Assembly: GCA_003216775.1 (NCBI GenBank)
Contig: QCII01000001.1
Location: 62,001 to 126,000, forward strand
Length of the DNA stretch: 64,000 bases
Source: Prochlorococcus sp. AG-402-K21
Lineage (GTDB): Bacteria > Cyanobacteriota > Cyanobacteriia > PCC-6307 > Cyanobiaceae
Direction: 5' to 3'
Shown piece after piece: positions 17,466-26,819 of this stretch (the first letter of the stretch is position 1; each line of letters begins with the position of its first letter). A program made the position numbers and the translations under genes. The notes below the pieces were generated by a model. It had not been told where the DNA came from and did not search any database. It worked only from the letters and a program-made list of their open reading frames with translations.

Positions 17466-18935
17466 ATGAAAAGAAGGCAAGGCTGGCTTTTTTTTATTAT
17501 ATTTCTACTTACATTATCTGTTTATCTATTAATAAATTATCCCTTACAGTTGGGATTGGATTTGCAAGGGGGTTCTCAACTTACACTTCAAATTATTAAA
17601 GAGGAAGGGAAGGTAACAAAGGATGAACTTGATGCAGTTAATTCGGTTATAGATAGACGCGTTAACAACTTAGGCGTATCAGAGTCTAACTTGCAAACAC
17701 TAGGTGGTGATCAATTAATTTTAGAATTACCTGGAGAACAAAATCCTTTAGTTGCTTCAAGAGTTTTAGGTAAGACAGCTTTATTAGAATTTAGGACTCA
17801 AAAAAAAGGAACATCTACAGACTTAAAAAAACTGCAACTTCAGAGATTGAATATTAAAGAATTAATTGAACAATATTCTTCTTCAGAAAAAAGTCAATAT
17901 GATGATAATTTCTTAACTAATATTCAAGATGATCTTAAAGAGATAGAGCAAGAATTAAATTACTCATCTACTAGTAGTGATTTATATGAGAAATTAATTG
18001 AAATTAAAAAGTATGTTGATAAAGAAATCACAAATTTATTTATTAAAACAGATTTATCTGGCAAGGATCTTATTAACGCAGGAAGGAGACAAGAACAAAC
18101 AAATAGTAATTGGGAAGTTTTATTAACTTTTAGTAATTCAGGAGGTGAAAAGTTTGCAGAAATTACAAAGTCAATTGCCGGAACTAATCAACTATTAGCT
18201 ATCATTCTTGATGGCGAATCAATAAGCGAAGCAAGTGTTGGTAGTCAGTTTGCTAATACTGGGATTACAGGTGGATCAGCAACAATAAGCGGCAATTTTA
18301 GTGCTGAAAATGCTAGAGAATTAGAAGTTCAACTTAAAGGAGGATCGTTGCCATTGCCAATTGAAATAGTAGAAACTAATACTATAGGGGCTCTGTTGGG
18401 ATCCAAAAATATTTTAAAAAGTCTTTATGCAGCTGTTATTGGATTAATTTTTGTTGGTATATTTATGATTTTGAATTATAGAATTCTAGGTTTTGTTTCT
18501 GTTCTGTCTCTAGTACTTTATGGTTTCTTTAACTTAGCCCTATATTCTTTAATTCCTGTAACTTTGACTTTACCTGGTATATCTGGACTTATACTTAGCA
18601 TTGGTATGGCTGTTGATGCAAATATTCTAATATTTGAGAGAATTAGAGAAGAATTATATAATGGTAATACTCTTACAAGATCTATTGATAGCGGTTTTCA
18701 AAGAGCTAATTCATCCATAATTGATGGCCATATTACCACTCTTCTAAGTTGTTTTGTATTGTTTTTATTAGGAACAAATTTTGTTAAAGGTTTCGCAGCA
18801 ACATTAGGTATTGGAGTCTTAATAAGCTTGTTTACCTCATTAAATTGTTCTAAAACTATTTTGCGATTTTTTACAACATATCAATCATTAAGACAAAAAA
18901 ATCTCTATCTACCCAGGAATAATTTTTCAAATTAA
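17466..18935 (+). CDS. secD: protein translocase subunit SecD
   Basis: A 489-residue RND-type membrane protein: one N-terminal helix (about 7-26), the D1 motif LGLDLQGGSQLTLQ, a periplasmic P1 domain extended by a Gln/Lys-rich coiled segment (about residues 115-190), the conserved LLTFSNSGGEKFAEIT and a C-terminal block of five helices with GMAVDANILIFERIREEL (D5-type motif). With SecF it uses proton motive force to help SecYEG release exported proteins at the plasma and thylakoid membranes. secF follows 22 bp later. Confidence 0.97.
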   Translation: MKRRQGWLFFIIFLLTLSVYLLINYPLQLGLDLQGGSQLTLQIIKEEGKVTKDELDAVNSVIDRRVNNLGVSESNLQTLGGDQLILELPGEQNPLVASRVLGKTALLEFRTQKKGTSTDLKKLQLQRLNIKELIEQYSSSEKSQYDDNFLTNIQDDLKEIEQELNYSSTSSDLYEKLIEIKKYVDKEITNLFIKTDLSGKDLINAGRRQEQTNSNWEVLLTFSNSGGEKFAEITKSIAGTNQLLAIILDGESISEASVGSQFANTGITGGSATISGNFSAENARELEVQLKGGSLPLPIEIVETNTIGALLGSKNILKSLYAAVIGLIFVGIFMILNYRILGFVSVLSLVLYGFFNLALYSLIPVTLTLPGISGLILSIGMAVDANILIFERIREELYNGNTLTRSIDSGFQRANSSIIDGHITTLLSCFVLFLLGTNFVKGFAATLGIGVLISLFTSLNCSKTILRFFTTYQSLRQKNLYLPRNNFSN

Positions 18936-18957
18936 ATTTTTTATTTCTAATTTTCCC

Positions 18958-19872
18958 ATGAAATACAATCTTGAACTAATAAAGAACAAAAGAAAGATAT
19001 TTGGGTTTTCAACTGTTCTTATTTTGTTTAGTCTTTTCGGAATTTTATTTTCTACTTTTAATACTTCTTATAAGAAACCTATAAATTTAGGGATGGATTT
19101 TGTTGGAGGAAATGAATTAAGAATAGAGAGAGTTTGTGAAGAGGAATGTTCTAAATTTTCCCCTGATTTAGTTTTAGAAAATTTAAAAGATATCTCTAAA
19201 AATAAAAACTTTTTAAAAAATATTAAATTACAATTCCAAAATAACAATAAATTAATTTCAATAAGAACACCTTATTTGAGTATCGAAGAATCAAATAATC
19301 TTATTACTAATCTTGATAATATTATCGGACCTCTAAATTATAAGAGTAAGGATTCGAGATTAATAGGTCCAAAGCTTGGGAAAAGATTACTTACTAATTG
19401 TGTTACTTCATTGTTAGTTTCTTTATTTGCAATATCTTTATATATAACTATTAGATTTGATAAAAAATATGCATTATTTGCATTATTAGCTTTATTCCAT
19501 GATTTATTAATTGTTTTCGGTATATTCTCCTGGTTGGGAATTATATTATCTGTCGAGGTAAATAGTTTATTTGCTGTGTCCTTGTTAACTATTGCTGGTT
19601 ATTCTGTAAATGATACTGTTGTTATTTTTGATAGAATTCGTGAGAATTTAAAATTAAAGAAAGAAGGCCATAACGAAACTATTCAATTATCAGTAAACGA
19701 ATCATTTAGGAGAACTACGTTTACCAGTATTACAACCCTTATCCCTTTATTAAGCATAATTTTGTTTGGATCTTACTCGCTATTTTGGTTTTCTTTGGCC
19801 TTGTCATTGGGAATTATAGTTGGAAGTTATTCAAGTATTTTATTGGCTCCATCTTTGTTGCTCAAAGACTGA
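18958..19872 (+). CDS. secF: protein translocase subunit SecF
   Basis: A 304-residue partner of SecD: N-terminal helix, NLGMDFVGGNELRIE (D1-type motif), a short periplasmic domain, then five helices with SRLIGPKLGKRL and the conserved TIAGYSVNDTVVIFDRIREN. Immediately downstream of secD as in most bacteria. It completes the SecDF export accessory complex. Confidence 0.97.
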   Translation: MKYNLELIKNKRKIFGFSTVLILFSLFGILFSTFNTSYKKPINLGMDFVGGNELRIERVCEEECSKFSPDLVLENLKDISKNKNFLKNIKLQFQNNNKLISIRTPYLSIEESNNLITNLDNIIGPLNYKSKDSRLIGPKLGKRLLTNCVTSLLVSLFAISLYITIRFDKKYALFALLALFHDLLIVFGIFSWLGIILSVEVNSLFAVSLLTIAGYSVNDTVVIFDRIRENLKLKKEGHNETIQLSVNESFRRTTFTSITTLIPLLSIILFGSYSLFWFSLALSLGIIVGSYSSILLAPSLLLKD

Positions 19873-19890
19873 GCTTAACCTTCAAATTTT

Positions 19891-20073
19891 ATGAAATTGA
19901 ATTACTATTTGATAATTTTATTTTCTTTAGTTTTAATAGATCTTTCTACTGAGCTAAGAATATTGTTTGATCATTTTACTTTTAGTGCATTATATTTTGC
20001 TATTGGTAAACATCCCTTATCTTTATTTATACTTTTTTCCTACCCATATTTATATAAAAAATTAATTAAGTAG
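19891..20073 (+). CDS. 60-residue hydrophobic protein, unknown
   Basis: A short frame 18 bp after secF on the same strand. The product has an N-terminal helix (YYLIILFSLVLIDLS), a charged break (TELRILFDHF) and a second hydrophobic stretch ending in a basic tail YLYKKLIK, consistent with a two-span or hairpin membrane protein. Small proteins of this kind follow secF in other picocyanobacteria as far as I recall, but no function is known. It nearly touches the convergent AI-2E family gene (3-bp gap). Confidence 0.6.
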   Translation: MKLNYYLIILFSLVLIDLSTELRILFDHFTFSALYFAIGKHPLSLFILFSYPYLYKKLIK

Positions 20074-20076
20074 TTT

Positions 20077-21120
20077 TTAAATATCATTTAATGATTCTTT
20101 GATTAAAACCTGTATTACTACAGCTAATGGAAGAGATAGTATTAAGCCTAATGGACCAAAAATAAAGGTAAATCCAAATTGTGATATTAATGTCAAACCA
20201 GGAAGTAAGTTTGCCTTTTTTTTCATTATAGATGGCATAATTATATAGCTTTCAATATTTTGAATGATTATATATGCTCCTAAAACGGCCAGTGGTTTCC
20301 AAAAATTATCAAGTAGTGCAATTGAGATTGGAAATATACCGCTAATAACTGGACCTATATTTGGAATTATGTTAAGAACCATTGCTATTAGAGCATTTGA
20401 GACAATATATTTGACATCTAATATAGACAAAACTATTAATGATAATAGACCTACTGACAATGAGCTTATAACCATAGAAAAGGACCAATTTGCTAATGCA
20501 ATATTGCATTTTTCAAGAATATTTCTAAATTTATTGCGATAATTTTTTGGAATCAATAGAAGTATATTTTCTTTATATTGTTTTGGTTCAATAGAAATCA
20601 TCAAACTCACTGCTAATACGAATATTAATTTCAAAATACCTGAACCCAGATTCCCCGCTATATTTATTAAATTCTTAAAACTTTCTTGAATAGCTTTTGC
20701 AATTGTTGTGGCATCTGGAATCGTAACTATATTATTTATAAGATTGAATATGTCTATAACATTTTCTGATTGTTCGCCATAAAGTAGGTTATTAAATTTA
20801 TTCAGATTTGTATTAATCAAAATATTTATTTTTGATAAACCATTTGGAATATCAACTAGTATTTCATTGAACTCTTTTATAAACGGAGGCAATACAAGAA
20901 TAAAAATTGTAAATACTATTACTGATATAACAGTTATGACGAGAAACAAAGAAAGCAATCGGGGAATTTTCAAACCCTTTTGCATTTGATTACATAAATT
21001 ACATACAATATTTGAAATTACTAAAGAACAAATTATTAATAGGAAGAAATCTCTTAAAGTCCATATTATTAACGAAGTGATTAAAATTACTACTAACTTG
21101 AAATATGATGAACTACTCAA
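20077..21120 (-). CDS. AI-2E transporter family (PerM/YdiK-like) membrane protein
   Basis: A 347-residue protein with seven to eight predicted transmembrane helices: two N-terminal helices, a hydrophilic stretch (about 75-150), then the conserved C-terminal half with NIIPNIGPVISGIFPISIALL and the LPGLTLISQFGFTFIFGPLGLILSLP region typical of the family. Members are permeases of varied or unknown substrate; the autoinducer name comes from one E. coli protein and should not be transferred. It follows psb28 by 13 bp on the same strand. Confidence 0.88.
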   Translation of the reverse strand: MSSSSYFKLVVILITSLIIWTLRDFFLLIICSLVISNIVCNLCNQMQKGLKIPRLLSLFLVITVISVIVFTIFILVLPPFIKEFNEILVDIPNGLSKINILINTNLNKFNNLLYGEQSENVIDIFNLINNIVTIPDATTIAKAIQESFKNLINIAGNLGSGILKLIFVLAVSLMISIEPKQYKENILLLIPKNYRNKFRNILEKCNIALANWSFSMVISSLSVGLLSLIVLSILDVKYIVSNALIAMVLNIIPNIGPVISGIFPISIALLDNFWKPLAVLGAYIIIQNIESYIIMPSIMKKKANLLPGLTLISQFGFTFIFGPLGLILSLPLAVVIQVLIKESLNDI

Positions 21121-21133
21121 TTTTTAAAATTTT

Positions 21134-21496
21134 CTACTTCTTCTCAGAATATCCTAATCCATTTGATTTGGCATAACTATTTGCAAATCTCATAAATCTA
21201 TCAAAGTCTGAAGTGTTTTTCCAAATATAAACTGCTTCTAAAAATATGGGTTCTCCATCAACAAACTTTACTTTAACTTCCCTAGTTAGTATTTCACCTT
21301 CAGAATCAATCATACGCATACCTGTGATTTCACCTTCTGTTATTGAAGATAATGCCTGAGGTTTTTCAAATAAAAATAATGCTTGGCCGGTTGTACCATC
21401 CTTACTCCTAGTCAATCTTATTTCAGGCACGACTGGTTCATCAGTTCCTTCATAAAATTGTATTTTTGCAGTTTTATTTGCTGTCATAATATTCAT
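21134..21496 (-). CDS. psb28: photosystem II assembly protein Psb28
   Basis: A 120-residue soluble protein with the Psb28 signature [36 protein letters not shown], then [15 protein letters not shown] and the C-terminal [21 protein letters not shown]. Psb28 binds the cytoplasmic face of CP47/D1 in assembly and repair intermediates of photosystem II. An alternative start at ATG 21487, three codons in, would give a product beginning MTANKTAK, closer to other Psb28 proteins. It is upstream of the AI-2E family gene. Confidence 0.95.
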   Translation of the reverse strand: MNIMTANKTAKIQFYEGTDEPVVPEIRLTRSKDGTTGQALFLFEKPQALSSITEGEITGMRMIDSEGEILTREVKVKFVDGEPIFLEAVYIWKNTSDFDRFMRFANSYAKSNGLGYSEKK

Positions 21497-21547
21497 TTAA
21501 TAATTTTTTATCTTAGGAAATATTTTTCAAATTCGTTTGTAATTATT

Positions 21548-22591
21548 TTATAAAACATCATTTATTAATTCTATGATCCTTTCATCATATTTTTTGTCGG
21601 TTAAATCTAATATCTTTATATTTGTATTTCCAACCTTTTCATATTCATAACACTTATCGTAATAATCTAAAACTGATCTGCAAACTAAGTCCCATTTCTC
21701 ATTATTAATTGATTCAAGAGCTATTTTTGTTCTTTGCGGTCCTAATCTTTTTTTTATTCTTAATACAGATTCTTGGAGTTCCTCTTTCTCAAAAACACTA
21801 TAAGTATTTATCAACTCATCTAACCTGTTTGATTCGCTCCTTAAAATTTCAATTCTCCTAGAATTTTTCATCTGATTAAAGAATTCATGAGGGATTTTGC
21901 ATTTACCTATATTTGCACTTTCAGCTTCTACAAAAATATTATTAGAACATTTAAAAGAATTTAATTTTTCTGCAATTATATTCTCAAATTGTTCATTTGA
22001 AGGTTGTTCTTTCATTCCTAATCCTCCAAATGTACTCCCTCTATGACAAGCAAATCCTTCAAGATCAATAGTTTGATATTTATATCTCTCTAGTAATGAT
22101 AATAACCGTGTCTTCCCTGTTCCAGTTTTTCCACCAATAACAACAATATTCAACTTTTTTGAAAAACTATCTAATACCCATCTCCTATATATTTTGTATC
22201 CTCCATTAAGTGTAACGAGATTTAATTTAAACTTTTCTAGTAACCAAGCAATACTTTGTGACCGCATACCTCCTCTAGAACAATATATTCTTATAAAATG
22301 TTCCTTATTATTATTTCCAGAAATATTTTTATAAGAGTCAATATTAATAAACAATTTATCAAGAAGTAATTCCATTTTTTGTTCAAAAAATTTTAATCCT
22401 TCAACTACAGCTTTTTTTCTTCCGGCTTTTTTATAAATTGTCCCAATTATTGATCTCTCATCATTATCAAATAGTGGAATATTAATAGAATTAGGCATGT
22501 GTCCTTTATAATATTCACCTGGGCTTCTAACATCTATAAGTGGTCCTTTAAAACTTCTAAATTTCTCTAGTTCTTTTCTTTTGAAATACAT
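21548..22591 (-). CDS. mnmH: tRNA 2-selenouridine synthase (rhodanese plus P-loop)
   Basis: A 347-residue MnmH/SelU/YbbB protein. The N-terminal rhodanese domain has LIDVRSPGEYYKGHMPNSINIP and catalytic C104 in RIYCSRGGMRSQSIAWLL; the C-terminal domain has a Walker A loop GGKTGTGKT at 153-161 and DLEGFACHRGSTFGGLG. The enzyme geranylates 2-thiouridine at tRNA position 34 and exchanges sulfur for selenium using selenophosphate. SelD would be needed and is not in the window. Divergent from gun4 across only 33 bp. Confidence 0.93.
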   Translation of the reverse strand: MYFKRKELEKFRSFKGPLIDVRSPGEYYKGHMPNSINIPLFDNDERSIIGTIYKKAGRKKAVVEGLKFFEQKMELLLDKLFINIDSYKNISGNNNKEHFIRIYCSRGGMRSQSIAWLLEKFKLNLVTLNGGYKIYRRWVLDSFSKKLNIVVIGGKTGTGKTRLLSLLERYKYQTIDLEGFACHRGSTFGGLGMKEQPSNEQFENIIAEKLNSFKCSNNIFVEAESANIGKCKIPHEFFNQMKNSRRIEILRSESNRLDELINTYSVFEKEELQESVLRIKKRLGPQRTKIALESINNEKWDLVCRSVLDYYDKCYEYEKVGNTNIKILDLTDKKYDERIIELINDVL

Positions 22592-22624
22592 GGATAGTTT
22601 TTACTTTTAGGTTAATTTATTGAA

Positions 22625-23344
22625 ATGACTAACAAAGAACAAGATAACTATAGTAAAGCTACATTAGATTTGATTAATAAATTTGTAGATTCTAATCAAA
22701 GAAAAAGAATAAATTCATTAACACAAATAGAATCTGAAGTCGAAAATATTTTTAAACTTGGACCTTCACTGTTTGAAATTTTTGATAATGAAGGAGATGA
22801 CTGGGCTGCTGGTTGGATATTGCAAGTATTAAAAAAATTTAAGCCTGAATTTTTTGAGAATACTAAATTCAATAATTGGTTTAATACATATTCAGATATT
22901 GATATTAATTATGAAGAATTGCAATTGATGTTGGTTGAGCAAAAATTTGAAGAGGCAGATAGATTAACAAGTTCCTATCTCCGAAAATTAGCTGGAAAAT
23001 TAGCTGAAAAACGTGGATATGTATTCTATAGTGAGGTTAAGAATATGTCAGGTAAAGATCTACAAACTATAGATAGATTATGGACTATTTATTCTACTGG
23101 TAGATTTGGATTCTCAATTCAAGCCAAGATATTAAAATCAGTAGGAAAAAAATATGAATTAATGTGGCCGAAAATAGGTTGGAAAAAAGAGGGCTTATGG
23201 ACCAGATATCCTGGATCTTTTCGCTGGTCATTGGATGCTCCTGAAGGACATATGCCTTTAGTAAATCAACTACGAGGAGTAAGACTTATGGATTCAATTC
23301 TACGACATCCAGCTATTGCCGAGAGACATGACAATATTCTTTAA
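22625..23344 (+). CDS. gun4: GUN4-domain protein, magnesium chelatase regulator
   Basis: A 239-residue Gun4. The N-terminal helical bundle (about 1-85) precedes the GUN4 core, recognised by YEELQLMLVEQKFEEADRLT, DLQTIDRLWTIYSTGRFGFS and GWKKEGLWTRYPGSFRWSLDAPEGHMPL. Gun4 binds protoporphyrin IX and Mg-protoporphyrin and stimulates the ChlH subunit of Mg-chelatase, the first committed step of chlorophyll synthesis. It is followed 48 bp later by a lone RsbW-like ATPase gene on the same strand. Confidence 0.95.
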   Translation: MTNKEQDNYSKATLDLINKFVDSNQRKRINSLTQIESEVENIFKLGPSLFEIFDNEGDDWAAGWILQVLKKFKPEFFENTKFNNWFNTYSDIDINYEELQLMLVEQKFEEADRLTSSYLRKLAGKLAEKRGYVFYSEVKNMSGKDLQTIDRLWTIYSTGRFGFSIQAKILKSVGKKYELMWPKIGWKKEGLWTRYPGSFRWSLDAPEGHMPLVNQLRGVRLMDSILRHPAIAERHDNIL

Positions 23345-23392
23345 TTTGAGGTATTTAATAAGTTAAAATTATATTAGAATCGAAATATTATT

Positions 23393-23827
23393 ATGTCCTT
23401 ATTTCGGGGCAAAAGTATTTTAAAACAGTTTTTTAAAAGGCCGAGGATTAACTGGTCAAACTACGAATTCGAATCGTCATTACAGTTAAATGAATTTGTT
23501 GATCAATTATTAGAACCTATTAAAAAATCTCAATCAAGCTATCTCATCAAACTTGGTTTACATGAAGCTCTTGTTAATGCTGTAAAACATGGAAATAAAT
23601 TAGATCCTTCAAAAAATATTAGAGTAAGAAGAATTATTACTCCTAAATGGTGTGTTTGGCAAATTCAAGACCAAGGTAATGGTTTAGAAACAAAAAAAAG
23701 AAACTACAAATTACCAAAAAAAATAAACAGTGTAAATGGCCGTGGCTTATACATCATTAATGAATGTTTTGATGACATTAGATGGAGTAGTAAAGGTAAT
23801 AGGCTTCAGTTGGCCTTAAAAAGGTGA
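23393..23827 (+). CDS. RsbW/SpoIIAB-like ATPase, probable anti-sigma or signalling kinase
   Basis: A 144-residue single-domain GHKL ATPase. The N-box HEALVNAVKHGNKLDP and G-boxes IQDQGNGLE and NGRGLYIINECFDDIRW are intact, while there is no dimerisation/phosphoacceptor domain, so it is not an ordinary sensor kinase. The family includes anti-sigma factors (SpoIIAB, RsbW) that bind a sigma factor or phosphorylate an antagonist; no sigma or anti-anti-sigma gene is adjacent. Its last 22 bp overlap the end of the convergent 87-residue gene. Confidence 0.85.
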   Translation: MSLFRGKSILKQFFKRPRINWSNYEFESSLQLNEFVDQLLEPIKKSQSSYLIKLGLHEALVNAVKHGNKLDPSKNIRVRRIITPKWCVWQIQDQGNGLETKKRNYKLPKKINSVNGRGLYIINECFDDIRWSSKGNRLQLALKR

Positions 23828-24069
23828 TTTTTACTCGGGCAAGGTTGATCTACGTTAATTTCTTTTAACCATTTAATACTTTCTTCAATATAATCAATAG
23901 CGTCCTTCTCATTACAAGAAATAATTAACTGGCATAATCCCGCAGAAATTAGCTCTGCAGAACGTTTATATTTATTTCCTTTATCTTTATGCCATTTAGA
24001 ATGATCAATTTTTAATTTGCTACTAAGACTTTGAACAAGTTTAATAGTATCTTTATCCCAATAGTTCAT
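23806..24069 (-). CDS. conserved-looking 87-residue protein, unknown
   Basis: An 87-residue soluble, mostly helical protein: KLVQSLSSKLKIDHSKWHKDKGNKYKRSAELISAGL, then a likely helix pair (CQLIISCNEKDAIDYIEESIKWLKE) and a short tail with a CPSKNH end. The sequence has the composition of a real protein and starts with ATG 12 bp after the methyltransferase gene's stop codon, with which it is collinear downstream. Its 3' end overlaps the RsbW-like gene by 22 bp tail to tail. No function assigned. Confidence 0.7.
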   Translation of the reverse strand: MNYWDKDTIKLVQSLSSKLKIDHSKWHKDKGNKYKRSAELISAGLCQLIISCNEKDAIDYIEESIKWLKEINVDQPCPSKNHLFKAN

Positions 24070-24081
24070 AGCAGTTTTAAT

Positions 24082-25137
24082 TTATTTTACAGCAGACCAT
24101 ACTTTGGTCATAAAAAAGGAATTTGATTTGACATCTTTAAACCCTACTTCCTCAATTTTAGAATCTATATCTTCTTTTATGTAATCACAATAAAAAGGCT
24201 CATGAAAAGATTTATAGAAGCTTTCCATTACGGATGTGAAGTCAGGTGAATCGCTTATTTGAATTGAATCAGCTAATACTAATATCCCACCAGGTTCAAG
24301 AACTCTAAAAAATTCATTTAATACTTTAGCTCTAATTGTTCTTGGTAACTCATGAAATAAGTAAACACAAGAAATACATTGAAAACTATTATTTTTAAAA
24401 GGTAATTCTTCTGCATTCCCTTTTATTAACTCAATTAAATCTCCCTCTAAATCTGAAATATATCTACTTGCCTCTTTTAAGTATGAATCAGATAAATCAA
24501 TTCCTGTAATCTTTTCTTTTGGAAATGCTGCCCTTAATTGTTTTAATGTCCTTCCTGACCCAGTAGCTACATCAAGTATTTTTATAGAACTTTTTTTTCT
24601 ATCACCAAAAATTTTAAGTCCTTCTTTTATTGGCTTAATTATTCTCCTCCTCATTGAGTCAGCACTCCCATTGAAAAGTATCTCAACCTGTAAATCGTAT
24701 ATACTAGCTGAAAAATCTGATAAATAACCATCTGTTTGATGATGGAAATTTCTTAAGTAATATTGAGGATAATTATCTTTTTCAATCGATGTTGGAAGAT
24801 CATCATAGTTTTGTTTTCTGCGTCTATTCCATGTACTAGGCATATCGAGCCAAATTTTTGGGTATTGAGTTAAATATCTAAGCCATGGCTCATCAAACAA
24901 TAATTTTTTTGGATATATATTTTTTTCTGCATCATTCCAATCTTCTTCTCTTAAGATATCCATTGAATTTTGGATTTGCATTAGAAGACCCTTATCTATA
25001 TCAAAATTATCAAGCTTAGAATCGGGAAGAATAAAATTCATTAATCTTGAACTGATCTGCTTGTGAGCGAAACCTGCAATGCTTTTACTTTGTTGTAGCG
25101 TTTTATATGCAATTTTTGAAATAGATTCCCTAGCCAT
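24082..25137 (-). CDS. class I SAM-dependent methyltransferase
   Basis: A 351-residue protein: an N-terminal region of about 175 residues without a known fold assignment (contains WLDMPSTWNRRRKQNYDDLP and YYLRNFHHQTDGYLSD) followed by a Rossmann methyltransferase domain with motif I ILDVATGSGRTLKQLRAAFP, GIDLSDSYLKEASRY and VYLFHELP...FRVLEPGGILVLADSIQ. The latter pattern is of the UbiE/COQ5 type that methylates small molecules, often quinones or lipids; the substrate is unknown. It has its own gap (102 bp) after glnA containing the glnA terminator. Confidence 0.88.
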   Translation of the reverse strand: MARESISKIAYKTLQQSKSIAGFAHKQISSRLMNFILPDSKLDNFDIDKGLLMQIQNSMDILREEDWNDAEKNIYPKKLLFDEPWLRYLTQYPKIWLDMPSTWNRRRKQNYDDLPTSIEKDNYPQYYLRNFHHQTDGYLSDFSASIYDLQVEILFNGSADSMRRRIIKPIKEGLKIFGDRKKSSIKILDVATGSGRTLKQLRAAFPKEKITGIDLSDSYLKEASRYISDLEGDLIELIKGNAEELPFKNNSFQCISCVYLFHELPRTIRAKVLNEFFRVLEPGGILVLADSIQISDSPDFTSVMESFYKSFHEPFYCDYIKEDIDSKIEEVGFKDVKSNSFFMTKVWSAVK

Positions 25138-25165
25138 TTTTCAATTTATATATTTATATTCCAAC

Positions 25166-25213
25166 AAAAAAAAAATCAATTTGAGAATATTTTGTGATAT
25201 TTCTCAAATTGAT
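25166..25213 (-). terminator. rho-independent terminator of glnA
   Basis: Reading the minus strand, a 13-bp perfect stem (arms 25201-25213 and 25175-25187, arm sequence ATCAATTTGAGAA) closes a 13-nt loop and runs straight into ten T residues (complement of the A-run 25166-25175). It begins 26 bp after the glnA stop. Both the stem and the T-tract are seen directly. Confidence 0.85.
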
Positions 25214-25239
25214 TAATTTAAAATAATTTATTCTTTTAA

Positions 25240-26661
25240 TTATGCATCGTAGTACATGAAGAATTCATGTGGATGAGGCCTTTGTCTAAGTTGTTGTACC
25301 TCTTCGTATTTTATATCGATAAAGTTATCAATAAAATCTTCAGTAAATACTCCACCAGCTAATAGATAATCCTTATCTGCTTTTAGTGCATTAAGTGAGT
25401 CATTTAGAGAAGAAGGTACTGTATCAATTTTTGCAAGTTCATCAGCTGGAAGTTCAAATAAATCAACATCTACACCATCACCAGGGTCAATTTGATTTTT
25501 AATTCCATCAATACCAGCAAGCATCATTACGGAGAATGCTAAGTAAGGATTTGCAAGTGCGTCACCTGATCTGAATTCTAATCTTTTAGCTTTAGGGCTT
25601 GGACCTGTTAAAGGTATTCTTACTGCAGCTGATCTATTACCCTCAGAATAAACTAGATTTACAGGTGCTTCGAATCCTGGAACCAATCGTTTATAACTAT
25701 TTGTAGTTGGATTAGTAAATGCTAGGAAGGAAGGTGCATGTTTAAGTATGCCTCCGATGTACCATCTTGCTGTTTGAGATAAATTTGCATATGCTCCTTC
25801 ACCAAAAAATAGTGGCTGTCCACTCTTCCATAAACTTTGGTGAACATGCATTCCGGTTCCGTTATCGTTAAAAACAGGTTTTGGCATAAATGTTGCAGTT
25901 TTTCCATATTTCTTTGCAACATTTCTGACAACGTATTTATAAGTCATAACGTTATCAGCTGCATTTATTAACGAATCAAATTTCATTCCAAGCTCGTGTT
26001 GGCCGGCGCCAGCAACTTCATGGTGATGTTTTTCAGTAGGGATACCTAATTCACCCATAAGAAGAAGCATCTCAGATCTGATATCTTGCGCAGTATCATT
26101 TGGAGCTACTGGAAAATATCCTTCTTTATATTGTATTTTGTATCCTAGGTTTCCCCCTTCTTCGATTCTTCCTGTATTCCATGGTGCTTCAATAGTATCT
26201 ACACTATAAAAACAACCTCCTTCTTTAGAGTCATATCTAACATCATCAAATAAAAAGAATTCTGGCTCTGGTCCAAAAAATGCAGTATCTGCTATACCAG
26301 TTGAATCTAAATATTTTAATGCCTTTTGAGCTAACGCTCTTGGACACCTATCATAGGGCTCCCCGCTTCTTGGCTCTTGAATAGAGCAAATCATACTTAG
26401 TGTTTTATGTTTATAAAAAGGATCTATCCAAGCTGTACTTGCATCGGGCACCATTGACATATCCGAGGCATTAATTGCTTTCCAACCTCTTATTGATGAG
26501 CCATCAAATGCTAAGCCTTCTGTAAATGAATCCTCCTCTATCATGTCTGATGTAAGAGTTAAATGTTGCCATTTTCCATGAATATCTGTGAATTTTAAAT
26601 CGATCAGTTCAATTCCTTCGTCTTTAATTTGACTTAAAACATCTTGAGGAGATTTAGACAT
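25240..26661 (-). CDS. glnA: glutamine synthetase type I
   Basis: A 473-residue GSI, hexamer-of-dimers type, assimilating ammonium into glutamine. Signatures: [59 protein letters not shown] and [19 protein letters not shown]. At the position of the E. coli adenylylation tyrosine (Y397 in DLYDLP) this protein has F402 in DLFELP; both positions are 71 residues from the C-terminus, so adenylylation control is not possible there. An NtcA-type promoter lies 50 bp upstream and a strong terminator 26 bp downstream, so it is a monocistronic nitrogen-regulated unit. Confidence 0.99.
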   Translation of the reverse strand: MSKSPQDVLSQIKDEGIELIDLKFTDIHGKWQHLTLTSDMIEEDSFTEGLAFDGSSIRGWKAINASDMSMVPDASTAWIDPFYKHKTLSMICSIQEPRSGEPYDRCPRALAQKALKYLDSTGIADTAFFGPEPEFFLFDDVRYDSKEGGCFYSVDTIEAPWNTGRIEEGGNLGYKIQYKEGYFPVAPNDTAQDIRSEMLLLMGELGIPTEKHHHEVAGAGQHELGMKFDSLINAADNVMTYKYVVRNVAKKYGKTATFMPKPVFNDNGTGMHVHQSLWKSGQPLFFGEGAYANLSQTARWYIGGILKHAPSFLAFTNPTTNSYKRLVPGFEAPVNLVYSEGNRSAAVRIPLTGPSPKAKRLEFRSGDALANPYLAFSVMMLAGIDGIKNQIDPGDGVDVDLFELPADELAKIDTVPSSLNDSLNALKADKDYLLAGGVFTEDFIDNFIDIKYEEVQQLRQRPHPHEFFMYYDA

Positions 26662-26682
26662 AATTTTGTAATACCTTATATG

Positions 26683-26724
26683 AAATTAATAACTTGATGA
26701 TTCTTGTTATGTATCAACGGTAAC
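26683..26724 (-). promoter_or_regulatory. NtcA-activated promoter of glnA
   Basis: On the minus strand GTTACCGTTGATAC (26724-26711) fits the NtcA pattern GTN10AC, with GTT-N8-TAC instead of the ideal GTA-N8-TAC. A -10 element TAATTT (26688-26683), matching TAN3T, lies 22 bp downstream, the spacing known for NtcA class II promoters in which the site replaces the -35 box. Predicted transcription start is near 26676, giving a leader of about 15 nt. NtcA control of glnA is established in cyanobacteria; this exact site is read from sequence. Confidence 0.75.
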
Positions 26725-26819
26725 GTTTTTCAAGACTAGATGACTTCTTTCAGTGTTTCAAGTCATAAGTTTAATAATTATTTACCTAAATATTTAAATT
26801 GAATGAATTTCTTTAAATA

